From Bacteroidota bacterium (GTDB taxonomy: Bacteria > Bacteroidota > Bacteroidia > B-17B0 > Aurantibacillaceae), in contig JAUXTT010000017.1 in NCBI GenBank assembly GCA_030684395.1, forward strand, positions 248,001-312,000: a stretch of 64,000 nt of DNA, written 5' to 3'. Made by a program: the position numbers and the translations under genes. Under the pieces are notes generated by a model. The model did no database searches and had not been told where the DNA came from. It worked only from the letters and a program-made list of their open reading frames with translations. Below, piece after piece: positions 8,871 to 17,955 of the stretch (positions within the stretch are counted from its first letter, which is position 1; each line of letters opens with the position of its first letter).

Positions 8871-9551
8871 TTATTTCAACTGACGTGAAACTTTTACCAG
8901 TGAATCGGTAAGGGCATTGTTTTTCATTTCATCCACTTGTGTTTCTACTTTATCCGAATCATTTTTTAAAACATAAAAGCTGTCATATAAATAATCCAAA
9001 GGCGGCATTTTTTCAGGATCTAAACTTGTGGAAGAGCCGGTTCCTTCAAAATAAACCGAAGGCCGCTTAATGGTATTATCGCCCGGGCTTTTCAGTTCGT
9101 TCATCTTCTGCCTGATTCCTTTACCATCTACGTAATAATAATTGATATCATCTAAGCCTGATTCAAGATGAGGCTGAATAATTAAAACTCCACTTTCCGG
9201 AATTTTTAATTCCATTCTTCCATCTACTTTCTGAGGAACTACTCCTCCCTTTTCTCCATACACAACTCTTATCTGCCCTTTAAATTGATCCGGAACCAGT
9301 AAGGTTATAGCAGTTTTTTTGTTGATCATGTATTTCAGTACTTCAAAGCCTGTCCACCACAAAATAATTGGAGTAACAATGGTAATACTTTTTACAAGGA
9401 GAGTTTTTTTTGAAAGCAATACAAGAATTACTCCCGCAAGGAAAATCGGAATTCCAACAAGCAACAAAAATAGATTAAAACAAATCAGGGTTCCAATTAA
9501 AATAAGCGCTATCCCAATACCAAATTTTAAATTGCTTGCATGCTGCGACAT
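8871..9551 (-). CDS. Hypothetical membrane protein
   Basis: A 226-residue protein with three hydrophobic helices in the first 80 residues (IGIALILIGTLICFNLFLLL, FLAGVILVLLS, SITIVTPIILWWTGFEVL). A soluble C-terminal domain of about 145 residues follows; it contains beta-strand patterns (FKGQIRVVYGEKGG, ESGVLIIQPHLESG) and ends in a charged helix. I do not recognise the family. It starts 42 bases downstream of the 1491-residue PKD gene on the same strand and may be co-transcribed with it. Confidence 0.65.
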   Translation of the reverse strand: MSQHASNLKFGIGIALILIGTLICFNLFLLLVGIPIFLAGVILVLLSKKTLLVKSITIVTPIILWWTGFEVLKYMINKKTAITLLVPDQFKGQIRVVYGEKGGVVPQKVDGRMELKIPESGVLIIQPHLESGLDDINYYYVDGKGIRQKMNELKSPGDNTIKRPSVYFEGTGSSTSLDPEKMPPLDYLYDSFYVLKNDSDKVETQVDEMKNNALTDSLVKVSRQLK

Positions 9552-9593
9552 AGTTTAGCGTTTTATCTAAAATTTTTGATTTGTCTTAGCGAC

Positions 9594-12500
9594 CTACCTG
9601 ATCAACTTAAAGCTCCCTTTAATCTCAACCGGTGCTATATCTGTATATGTTTCAGCCGAGGCCTGATAAACATATGTTTCCATGTTTTGAAGTACACCAT
9701 TGTAGTAACCATCCCATCCGGTTTCCAGATCGGTTGATTCAAATAATAATTGCCCCCAACGATTGTATATGCGGAAATAAATTAATTTTTTAATTCCCCA
9801 CCCATCCACATAAATAACATCATTAGTGCCGTCACCATCAGGAGTAAATGCGGTAGGCACATCTACTGTAGCCTTTGGTTCTACCTTAATAGTAAAGGTA
9901 TTTATTTTATTAAAACATCCGTCGGGATCGCTTACGTTTGCAATATAAACTATATCGGCTAAACTGGAAGAAACCGGGGACGGACAATTACTACAACTTA
10001 AATAATCTGTAGGATTCCAACTGTATATCATACCCGAACCTGCATAACCGGGTATCGGAATTTGTTGACCGATAATTACTGTTGTATCCCAATCGATCTG
10101 TGCAGGTTCCTGCTGAATATTAACTGTGGTTGTAATGGTATCTTTACATCCTCCTCCATTTGTTACCTCTACTGTAAAAGTGGTGGTTTGTGTAAGATTA
10201 ATTGTTTGAGGGTTTGCATTTGTTGAATCAGACCCCTGAATCAAAGTTCCGGGATGCCAGACGTAAGTATAATCCGGGTTTCCTACGGTGTATAAGAAAG
10301 TTGGTTTGCCCGCACAAGTATCTCCACCCATGGCAGTTGCATTTGGAGGAGCAATTATTTCCATTGGTTTATGAAGTGTGTCTTTGCAACCAAATTGTGT
10401 ATCTGCAATAAATAAACTAACGGTATAAGTACCGGCTGCTGCGTATGTGTATGTTGGATTTAAAACAGTACTTGTATTTCCATCACCAAAACTCCACGAA
10501 TAAGTGGTCGCATTTTGAGAAGTATTAGTAAACAAATCCTGTGTACCTAAACAGTGAATACTATCAATTTGGAGCGTCTCATTATTCCTATCGAAATCAG
10601 CTATTACCTGATAAATACTAATTGGCTTAACAACAGAGTACCTGCAGGCAGAATCCTGCGTCCAGTATATTAATGTAGCATTGGTTGTTCCTCCGGGTGG
10701 GTGATAATTATAATTATGACTTACGGGAGAAACCGCAACATCTTCTGTTCCATCTCCAAAATCCCAGTGCCAGGTAGCTACATTTACCTGACTAGTTACT
10801 GTAAATTGGATTGCGTCTCCTTTGCAAATAGCATTTTTATCCATAGAAAAATCGGCAGATGCGCCCAACACATGAATGGTGTCTAACACTGTATCACGAC
10901 AGCCAAAAGTTGTTGAAACTATCAAACTTATAGGATAATCGCCTACTGCAGTATAAGTTGTTCCAACTGTTTGACTTCCTACAATAGGACCACCTGTTCC
11001 TAAATTCCACTGGCGGGGACCGGGAGCTGAGTTAATGGAAGTATCTACAAATGCTATTCCGCAGCCCGCACAGGCAACTGCTTTAGTAGAATCACATTGA
11101 TTAATAAATTGAAAAGCTGCTTGCGGATAATCTTGTACCTGAACAGTTGATGTATTGGTCGACATTCCCTGACAACCTGCTCCGTCTATAACACCAACAC
11201 TTACCGTATATGTTCCTCCAGGCGTAAAAGGATGATTAACTGTTGGCAAAGCTGTAGTTTGCACAGGGCTGCCGTCTCCAAAGTTCCATGCATAATTAGT
11301 TGGTGTAATGCCTGCTGATGGTGTGCAACTAAAAGTTACTGAAGTGCCCGCACAAATGAAGGCTAATGAATTTGTAGTTATAGTACAACTTGGCGCATTC
11401 ACCGAAACGGTAATGGTATGATTATCCACACAACCTAAAATATTAGTAGTAGTAAGCGTAACGATGTAATTTTGACTTGGTGCTGCAGCAACTGTATAGT
11501 CATGCGTTGCAGTTGCTCCGGTAACTGTTCCGCTGCCATCACCAAAATTCCACGAATAATTTGTTATAGTAGTATCTGAAGTTGAGCCCTGAACGGTTGA
11601 AACAGGAAAGGAAGGTAAACATCCAATAGTATCATTAAGTGCAAATGCAGCGTCTACTTTACTCACTCTTACTGATCCTGTAACGGTGTCCCTACACTCA
11701 TTGGCATCCTTTACAATTAAAGTAATAGTGTGAACTCCTTGCGGAAGGGGATGATTAAGTATTGAATCTTCAGTTACAACCGGTGGGAAATTACTGAAAT
11801 ACCAGGTATAACCAACGCCACAGCCCGCCATCACATCAACAGAAGTAACAGCATTATATGGAGAAGAAACACCATCACATACAATTGGGGCATTCCCAAA
11901 TGAAGCCTGAATTTTTCTTACAGTTACTACCAGGGTATCTTTATAAGGAATACAACCGGAAGTTCCATTTACACCTGTCAATATAGCATTATAATCTCCC
12001 GACGCCGTATAGATATGATAAGTTGTATGGGATCCGTTTCCAATCACCGTTTCGGTAACTCCATCACCATAATCCCATGTTGCAGAATCTGCATCTTGCA
12101 AATACGCTTCAAACATTACTTTATAAGCAGAATCACCACACTGTGTATGAAACCTCCCTGTTGAAATTGGTCCTTTTACAGTAACCTGCAGAGGAACAGT
12201 TGTATCGTTCCTGCAACTGTGTGTGTAACCAACTAAAGTAATATCATGTACTCCTGTGTGTGTGAAATTCCAGGAAGGATTTGGATCATTTATGCAGCCT
12301 GAAAAATAGGTAGCATCGCTTATTACATGCCAATGATTTACTGAATCAGCCGGATCCGTATTATTGGTTATTACAACAGGGTCCTGCGGACAAACAACAG
12401 AAGGTGAGAATGTAAAATCAGGGTCCGGTGGAACAACTGATGTTATAGGGTAAAAGAAAGAGGTATCTGTGCATCCGTTAGCATTGTGAATTACCAAATA

Positions 12501-14069
12501 TGCTGTATCTACTCCGGGATTAAGATACGTATGAGTAACAATTGTATCAGTAGGCCCAACTACGTTAGGGGTTCCGTCTCCAAATATCCATTCATAAGAA
12601 ATAACATTGTTTGCCTGAGTAATAGGATCAACCGAAAAGCTACTATCGGTAAAAGTTATAGTTAGCGGACTACAGCCTTCTCTTCCATCTGTATAAAAAA
12701 ATGCGGTGGGGCGATGAATAGTATCTAAAGTATGTGCAACGCTATCCACACATCCAAATGCGCTGGTTGCATAAAGCGTAGCCGTTAATCCAAGGTCTTC
12801 AAAAATAGTGTATGGGTTTAAACTGTTTTGAGTAAATACTGTGCTCGGGTTTTGGAGCGATGATGTATCTCCGTTTGAAAAACTCCAGCTATAACTTGTG
12901 GCCCCGGTTGTTTGATTTATATAGCTTACGGGGCGAACAGGGTCGCATGTAAAATGTGGCGCTGCCGTCGTAAATTCCGCAACTACTTCGTCGATAACAA
13001 TTACAAATATTTCAATATCGTTACACGCACCTATACTTGATGTAGCCGTAATGGTATAAGTGCCTGCTGTTGCATAATTATGTGTTACGTTTGCCGGAAT
13101 TGTCACCGCCGGTTGTGCTCCGGTTCCATCGCCAAAATCCCAGATAGTTTGAGTAGCTTTGGAAGTATCTCTTATAGAAAGAATTGTTCCTTTACATATA
13201 GAATCAGGAACTACCACATCTACTTGTGGTTGAATAATTGAAACTGTTTTAATAGCGGTTTGCGAACAGTTATTATTATCTGTACATATCAAAGTAACCG
13301 TGTAGTTTCCTGTTGCAGTATAGGTTGTTGCAGTAGGAATCGAATCTACAGAACCGGATCCGTTCCCAAAATCCCAGGAATATGTTAATTGCCCGCCCGG
13401 TATAGGTGAGTTAGAACTTGAAAGGGACCCATCGTAATTTACAGTAAAAGGAACTGAACAAGAAGTTAAAGGATTAGGAGTATTATTAATAATAACAATA
13501 GGTTTTGGTGATATAGTAGCTACATCTGTTTTTGTAATAGCTGAATCACATCCATTGGCATCTGTAACAATTAAAGTAATATCAAACTGCCCGCCTATAG
13601 AAAAACTATAAGTTGGATTTTGTACTCCACTAATACCACCATCTCCGAAAGACCATTGCCATGCAGTGATGGCTGCCCCGCCCCCACCACTTGATTGATC
13701 TGTAAATGTTACACTCAAAGGAACACAACCATTAGCCGGGCTCGAATAAACAAAGTTAGGGGTAGGTTTACCAAAAGCCTTTATTTGAATATTCTGACTT
13801 ACCGGAGATCCGGACACTGTTGCAGTATAAGTTACATTATAAGTGCCTGCCGAAGAAAAGGTATGCACAGGGTTATTAATATTAGCAAAGGTACCATCTC
13901 CAAAAGCCCATTGTATATTAGTTGCTCCTGTAAGACCTGTAAATTGAACCCCAACCAATGGAGCACAGCCTTCCGTAGGGTTAGCTGCTATTTGCGCATT
14001 CAATGATCGAACTGCAAATAAGCTCAAAAAAATCACAAATAGAAAAAAGTTTTTCGGCTTCAGTTGCAT
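9594..14069 (-). CDS. Giant PKD-repeat protein with T9SS type B (CHU_C) domain
   Basis: A 1491-residue secreted protein. The signal peptide ends near LNAQ. It is followed by about 14 PKD domains of 80-95 residues, recognisable by their (W/Y)xFGDG cores (for example WAFGDGTF, WSFGDGGI, WIFGDGTP, WDFGDGTE, WSFGDGNT) and a Cys near the start of most units. Two Ig-like units come next, and the last 90 residues are the gliding-motility-associated C-terminal domain (VPTAFTPDGDGTNDVIY, then YNRWGQLLFES and GWDGYYNG). This architecture marks a type IX secreted surface protein, probably an adhesin or a spacer stalk; no enzymatic domain is visible. Its start codon is close to the promoter of the divergent M43 protease gene. 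The ORFs on the opposite strand are shadows. Confidence 0.92.
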   Translation of the reverse strand: MQLKPKNFFLFVIFLSLFAVRSLNAQIAANPTEGCAPLVGVQFTGLTGATNIQWAFGDGTFANINNPVHTFSSAGTYNVTYTATVSGSPVSQNIQIKAFGKPTPNFVYSSPANGCVPLSVTFTDQSSGGGGAAITAWQWSFGDGGISGVQNPTYSFSIGGQFDITLIVTDANGCDSAITKTDVATISPKPIVIINNTPNPLTSCSVPFTVNYDGSLSSSNSPIPGGQLTYSWDFGNGSGSVDSIPTATTYTATGNYTVTLICTDNNNCSQTAIKTVSIIQPQVDVVVPDSICKGTILSIRDTSKATQTIWDFGDGTGAQPAVTIPANVTHNYATAGTYTITATSSIGACNDIEIFVIVIDEVVAEFTTAAPHFTCDPVRPVSYINQTTGATSYSWSFSNGDTSSLQNPSTVFTQNSLNPYTIFEDLGLTATLYATSAFGCVDSVAHTLDTIHRPTAFFYTDGREGCSPLTITFTDSSFSVDPITQANNVISYEWIFGDGTPNVVGPTDTIVTHTYLNPGVDTAYLVIHNANGCTDTSFFYPITSVVPPDPDFTFSPSVVCPQDPVVITNNTDPADSVNHWHVISDATYFSGCINDPNPSWNFTHTGVHDITLVGYTHSCRNDTTVPLQVTVKGPISTGRFHTQCGDSAYKVMFEAYLQDADSATWDYGDGVTETVIGNGSHTTYHIYTASGDYNAILTGVNGTSGCIPYKDTLVVTVRKIQASFGNAPIVCDGVSSPYNAVTSVDVMAGCGVGYTWYFSNFPPVVTEDSILNHPLPQGVHTITLIVKDANECRDTVTGSVRVSKVDAAFALNDTIGCLPSFPVSTVQGSTSDTTITNYSWNFGDGSGTVTGATATHDYTVAAAPSQNYIVTLTTTNILGCVDNHTITVSVNAPSCTITTNSLAFICAGTSVTFSCTPSAGITPTNYAWNFGDGSPVQTTALPTVNHPFTPGGTYTVSVGVIDGAGCQGMSTNTSTVQVQDYPQAAFQFINQCDSTKAVACAGCGIAFVDTSINSAPGPRQWNLGTGGPIVGSQTVGTTYTAVGDYPISLIVSTTFGCRDTVLDTIHVLGASADFSMDKNAICKGDAIQFTVTSQVNVATWHWDFGDGTEDVAVSPVSHNYNYHPPGGTTNATLIYWTQDSACRYSVVKPISIYQVIADFDRNNETLQIDSIHCLGTQDLFTNTSQNATTYSWSFGDGNTSTVLNPTYTYAAAGTYTVSLFIADTQFGCKDTLHKPMEIIAPPNATAMGGDTCAGKPTFLYTVGNPDYTYVWHPGTLIQGSDSTNANPQTINLTQTTTFTVEVTNGGGCKDTITTTVNIQQEPAQIDWDTTVIIGQQIPIPGYAGSGMIYSWNPTDYLSCSNCPSPVSSSLADIVYIANVSDPDGCFNKINTFTIKVEPKATVDVPTAFTPDGDGTNDVIYVDGWGIKKLIYFRIYNRWGQLLFESTDLETGWDGYYNGVLQNMETYVYQASAETYTDIAPVEIKGSFKLIR

Positions 14070-14093
14070 ATTGTTATAAAAACAGTAAATTTG
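14064..14093 (+). promoter_or_regulatory. Bacteroidota promoter for the M43 protease gene
   Basis: TTG (14064-14066), 19-base spacer, TAAATTTG (14086-14093): a full consensus match. The ATG at 14140 lies about 46 bases further on. The -33 part overlaps the first codons of the divergent PKD gene. Confidence 0.6.
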
Positions 14094-14139
14094 GTTCTAT
14101 ACAAATCTAATAAATATTGTTGTTTCAACAAACAGAAGC

Positions 14140-14964
14140 ATGAAATTTAAATTGTTATTTTTTTTAGGGGTGTTCTTTTCATGTTTTGCAGTGAATGCTC
14201 AAACTTGTGGCACTCATTTTTCAGCTAAACAGATGAAATCGCACTTTGAATTAATGAGTTCGGGCTCTTATCAGGCACATGATACTTGCTTAAACAAGAA
14301 ACTTTCCATCGTTTTTCACATTGTATTAGACAGCAATAATGCCCCGGGCGTTACCCCTACTGACCTCAGCGATTGTATCGACAAACTTAATCTGTATTTC
14401 AAACGGATTTGCATTACTTTTATGAATTGCAGTACCAATTACATTCCTAACTACAACTACAACAAATGGCAGGATGTTGAACACGAGCCGCCTGTATTTG
14501 CCAATTATTATGTAGACAGTACTATAAATATTTACTTGGTTGAAGGCATTGTTACACCCGCCGGAGCTGCAGGTTACGCTTACGGTCCGGGAGGACCTGA
14601 TGCCATTGTAATTCAGAAAAGCAGTATAAGTGACATGACCCCTGTTCATGAAATGGGTCATTTTTTTGGCTTACCTCATACTTTTGAAGGAACCGGAGGA
14701 AGTATTGAATTGGTTAACGGATCCAATTGTTTAACTACCGGCGATGGCTTTTGTGATACAGAAGCTGACCCGTATCCAACAGGAGATGATGCTAATGAAC
14801 CTTGTAGCTTTAAATACGGACCGGTGGATGCCAACAGCAACTATTATACTCCTCCTGTTGACAACATTATGACTTATTTTAAAAACTGCCGCTGTCGTTT
14901 TACGCAACAGCAATACAACCATATGGCTTATACATATTATACTTCAAGGAATTATTTACATTAG
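14140..14964 (+). CDS. Secreted M43-family (pappalysin-like) zinc metalloprotease
   Basis: A 274-residue protein with a signal peptide ending near VNAQ. The extended zinc motif HEMGHFFGLPH fits HExxHxxGxxH of metzincin peptidases, and a Met-turn candidate (NIMTYF) lies about 65 residues later, as in M43. Several Cys pairs (CGTHF, CNKK, CITFMNC, CLTTGDGFCD, CRCRF) are probably disulfides of the secreted domain. Unlike many Bacteroidota M43 proteins it has no T9SS sorting domain or other tail, ending just after the catalytic domain. It could remain in the periplasm or leave by another route. It has its own promoter and precedes the PAP2-like gene by 30 bases. Confidence 0.85.
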   Translation: MKFKLLFFLGVFFSCFAVNAQTCGTHFSAKQMKSHFELMSSGSYQAHDTCLNKKLSIVFHIVLDSNNAPGVTPTDLSDCIDKLNLYFKRICITFMNCSTNYIPNYNYNKWQDVEHEPPVFANYYVDSTINIYLVEGIVTPAGAAGYAYGPGGPDAIVIQKSSISDMTPVHEMGHFFGLPHTFEGTGGSIELVNGSNCLTTGDGFCDTEADPYPTGDDANEPCSFKYGPVDANSNYYTPPVDNIMTYFKNCRCRFTQQQYNHMAYTYYTSRNYLH

Positions 14965-14980
14965 GTCTTCTTCCTTTTAG

Positions 14981-14988
14981 TATCTTTG
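14981..14988 (+). promoter_or_regulatory. -7 box (TATCTTTG) just before the PAP2-like gene
   Basis: A perfect TAnnTTTG match ending six bases before the ATG at 14995, within the 30-base gap after the M43 gene. I see no TTG at the -33 position. A start here would give a leaderless transcript. Confidence 0.35.
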
Positions 14989-14994
14989 TTCCCT

Positions 14995-15633
14995 ATGAAA
15001 AGTCCGTTTGCAACCGCTGTTTCTTATCTGTTTCATCCTTTATTTGCTGCAGCTTATGGCTTTTCCATTATTCTTTTTACAGATAATTATTTCTCCTATT
15101 TTTTTAGCCTGAAAATAAAATTGTTATTGCTGGCAATTACCATTTCTTTTACTTGTTTCCTTCCGATATTTAATCTTTATATTTTAAAGCGCTTCAAACT
15201 TATTTCATCTCTTTATCTGGAAGACGGGAAAGAAAGAACCTTTCCATATATAATTACCTCTTTGTTTTATCTGGGTATGGCATACCTGATCCAGGATTTT
15301 CAAATTCCGGGGATATTTATTTCTTTTTTACTGGCTGCTGCACTATGCATTTTTTTAACAGCTTTAATTAATTTTAAGTGGAAGATCAGTGCACACATGA
15401 TGGGCATTGGAGGCTTATCAGGATCAGTACTTGCTGTTTCACTTATATTAGGGCAAAGCTTTTTAGTTTGGTTTTGTATTTTATTAGCAGCATCGGGCCT
15501 AACAGCGTTTGCCCGTTTAAAATTATATGCCCACACTCCTGCTCAGGTATATGTAGGATTTATTGTAGGCATGCTGGCCAGTTTCTTTTTTTTAATCACC
15601 GCATATATTATAAATTTACACACTATATTTTAA
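14995..15633 (+). CDS. PAP2-like integral membrane protein, degenerate
   Basis: A 212-residue protein (ATG at 14995 preferred over the TTG three codons upstream) with about six transmembrane helices. Its C-terminal half recalls the type-2 phosphatidic acid phosphatase fold: WKISAHMMGIGG in the place of the PSGH motif, and ARLKLYAHTPAQVYVGF in the place of SRxxxxxHxxxD. The second His is present, but the Asp is replaced by Gln and the Ser of SR by Ala, so phosphatase activity is doubtful. Homologues with this degenerate pattern occur in Bacteroidota. The epimerase gene starts 9 bases after its stop. Confidence 0.65.
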   Translation: MKSPFATAVSYLFHPLFAAAYGFSIILFTDNYFSYFFSLKIKLLLLAITISFTCFLPIFNLYILKRFKLISSLYLEDGKERTFPYIITSLFYLGMAYLIQDFQIPGIFISFLLAAALCIFLTALINFKWKISAHMMGIGGLSGSVLAVSLILGQSFLVWFCILLAASGLTAFARLKLYAHTPAQVYVGFIVGMLASFFFLITAYIINLHTIF

Positions 15634-15642
15634 TCGCATCCA

Positions 15643-16668
15643 TTGAATTTTATTACAGGCGCTACCGGGTTAATCGGCTCACATCTAACAGCACACTTGC
15701 TTATGCAGGGTAAGGATGTTATTGCACTTAAACGCGTTAACAGTAATACAAAGAATATAGAAGAAATACTTTCTTTTTACACTACTGACTACAAAGAATT
15801 ATTTAAAAAAATTCGTTTTGTGGAAGGAGACATCACAGATATTTATTCATTGTTAGATGTGTTGGATAATATTGAACAGGTGTATCATTGCGCAGGGATG
15901 GTTAATTTTGAAGAGAAGAGGATAAAAGAACTTTTACTAATTAACTCCGAAGGTACGGCCAATATGGTAAATGCCTGTTTGGAAAAAGGCATTCAACAAT
16001 TCTGCCACGTGAGTTCGGTTGCTACTATGCCCAATCATGATAAAAAGGCAATTGTTGATGAAAGTGTGTTTTGGAAATCATCACCCGAAAACGGAGCGTA
16101 TGCAATTAGTAAATATAATGGTGAACGTGAGGTGTGGAGAGCTGCTGAAGAAGGGTTAAATGTATGTATAGTAAATCCGTCCGTGGTATTGGGTGCAGGT
16201 TGCTGGGGACAAAGCAGCAGTAGACTTATTGCAGAGTGCTACAAAGGAACGCGGTTTTTTACCAATGGCGTTACCGGATTTGTAGACGTGAAAGATGTGG
16301 TTCATTGTATGATTGGGTTAATGGATCAGACTGATCGGCAGACAGGTAAAAAAATTAACGGCAAGCGATTTGTAGTAAGTGGAGACAATCAAAGTTTTAA
16401 ATATGTACTTGATCAGTTTCATACAGCTTTCGGAAAAAAATTGCCAAGTATAGAAGCAGGAAAATGGATATTGAAAACAGGGGCTTTATTAGAAAAAATA
16501 TTTTCTTCTGAACCAAGAATCACTAAAACTACCATTGATGCAGCACTAAGCAAAAATTATTTTTCACATGAACGCATCTCAACAGAACTCAATTTCAACT
16601 TTACACCACTCGACCAAACTATTACGTATGTTGCAGAAAAATACAAAAATTATCGCACTAACAACTAG
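15643..16668 (+). CDS. NAD-dependent epimerase/dehydratase (extended SDR)
   Basis: A 341-residue protein with an N-terminal dinucleotide-binding Gly motif GATGLIGSH at residues 6-14. The SDR Tyr/Lys pair is in YAISKYNGE, followed by the post-catalytic CIVNPSVVLGAG. The TTG start at 15643 is the only plausible one: an in-frame stop (that of the preceding gene) lies 9 bases upstream and the Rossmann strand begins at once. Its similarity is to dihydroflavonol-reductase/3-beta-HSD-like SDRs; the substrate is unknown. It overlaps the next gene by 41 bases, suggesting translational coupling in a PAP2-like/epimerase/CapA-like operon. Confidence 0.85.
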   Translation: MNFITGATGLIGSHLTAHLLMQGKDVIALKRVNSNTKNIEEILSFYTTDYKELFKKIRFVEGDITDIYSLLDVLDNIEQVYHCAGMVNFEEKRIKELLLINSEGTANMVNACLEKGIQQFCHVSSVATMPNHDKKAIVDESVFWKSSPENGAYAISKYNGEREVWRAAEEGLNVCIVNPSVVLGAGCWGQSSSRLIAECYKGTRFFTNGVTGFVDVKDVVHCMIGLMDQTDRQTGKKINGKRFVVSGDNQSFKYVLDQFHTAFGKKLPSIEAGKWILKTGALLEKIFSSEPRITKTTIDAALSKNYFSHERISTELNFNFTPLDQTITYVAEKYKNYRTNN

Positions 16669-17821
16669 CTTACTTATAGCTTTTTGTTTTGTTGCTTTAA
16701 AAGCACAACAACCCACATTCACTATTCATAAAAGTTTGTTGCCCGCTATAAACGGCAACAACGACAGCATTGCCGAGATCTCTTTAAGTTTTGTTGGAGA
16801 TTTGATGTGCCACAAACCACAAAGTAATAATGCACTTAAAAGTGATGGCACTTATGATTTTACAGGATCCTTTACCTATGTAAAAAAATACCTTTCGGAA
16901 GCTGACATTACTATTGGTAATCTGGAAACTACTTTAGCAGGAACTTCAAGACCTTATGCGGGTTATCCAGCATTTAACTCACCTGATGCATACATCCCGG
17001 CTTTAAAAGATGCAGGATTTGATTTTTTAGTAACCGCCAATAATCATAGTATGGACACAGGTGAAGATGGCATTCAAAGAACCATTGAAGTACTCAAAAA
17101 AAATAGTTTTCCTTATGCGGGAACATACTCCAGTCAGGTGGATCATGACTCCGTTCGCATCATAAATATCCGTGGAATGAAACTCGCTATTTTAAATTAC
17201 ACTTACGGAACAAATGGATCCTATCCTAAAAAGGACCACAAGTATATGTTGAATGTTATTGACTCTACAAGTATCACTAACGAAATTAAAAAAGCAAAAC
17301 AACTAGGTAGTGATATTGTACTGGTGTTTTATCATTTCGGAATTGAAAATGTTGCTGAGCCAACTAAAGCTCAAAAAGATGCGGTTCGTTATGCCTGGCA
17401 AGCCGGGGCCAATTTAATTATTGGAGCGCACCCACATGTTGTTGGGCCAACAAAATATATAGAGCCTGCTAATGGAAATAGTGATTCTGTTTTTGTTGCT
17501 TATTCTTTAGGAAATTTTATCTCTAATCAATATTGGAGATACACAGATGCGGGTGTGATTCTAAATTTAAAAGTGAAGAAAAATTTTACTACAAATAAAG
17601 TAAGTGTAAGCAAAGCTGACATGCTTCCAACCTGGGTTTACAGAGCCGAGAACCCAAAAATGAAACAACACATTGTAATACCTGCACAACTTTATGAGCA
17701 ACCCGATTTCCTTCCCGAATTCATAAGCGACAGTATGAAAGTTAAAATGAAAGAAGCTTTTGAAGACACAAAAAGTATGATGAATAAATACGGAAATTAT
17801 GTGGAAGTAAAACCACTATAA
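16628..17821 (+). CDS. CapA-family (poly-gamma-glutamate capsule-like) metallophosphatase-fold protein
   Basis: A 397-residue protein. I use the ATG at 16628, which gives a signal peptide (MLQKNTKIIALTTSLLIAFC to LKAQ), rather than the track start 60 bases earlier. The CapA/PgsA fold shows its metal-site motifs in order: FVGDLMCHKP, IGNLETTLAG, TANNHSMDTGEDG, IIGAHPHVVGPTKYIE and YSLGNFISNQ. CapA-like proteins take part in poly-gamma-glutamate export or capsule anchoring, but many Bacteroidota homologues have no capsule operon. No pgsB/C partners are seen here, so the role stays open. The gene overlaps the 3' end of the epimerase gene. Confidence 0.85.
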   Translation: MLQKNTKIIALTTSLLIAFCFVALKAQQPTFTIHKSLLPAINGNNDSIAEISLSFVGDLMCHKPQSNNALKSDGTYDFTGSFTYVKKYLSEADITIGNLETTLAGTSRPYAGYPAFNSPDAYIPALKDAGFDFLVTANNHSMDTGEDGIQRTIEVLKKNSFPYAGTYSSQVDHDSVRIINIRGMKLAILNYTYGTNGSYPKKDHKYMLNVIDSTSITNEIKKAKQLGSDIVLVFYHFGIENVAEPTKAQKDAVRYAWQAGANLIIGAHPHVVGPTKYIEPANGNSDSVFVAYSLGNFISNQYWRYTDAGVILNLKVKKNFTTNKVSVSKADMLPTWVYRAENPKMKQHIVIPAQLYEQPDFLPEFISDSMKVKMKEAFEDTKSMMNKYGNYVEVKPL

Positions 17822-17955
17822 CATACTGTCTATTGTTATTAGATAAATTACCACAAAACTCTTCTATTTAATCCCGGTTTTAGTCGATTTTAACGCCCGA
17901 AAATTGTTATCCTATCTTTATTCTTATACATTTACTGCATTCTAAACTTTTGGTT

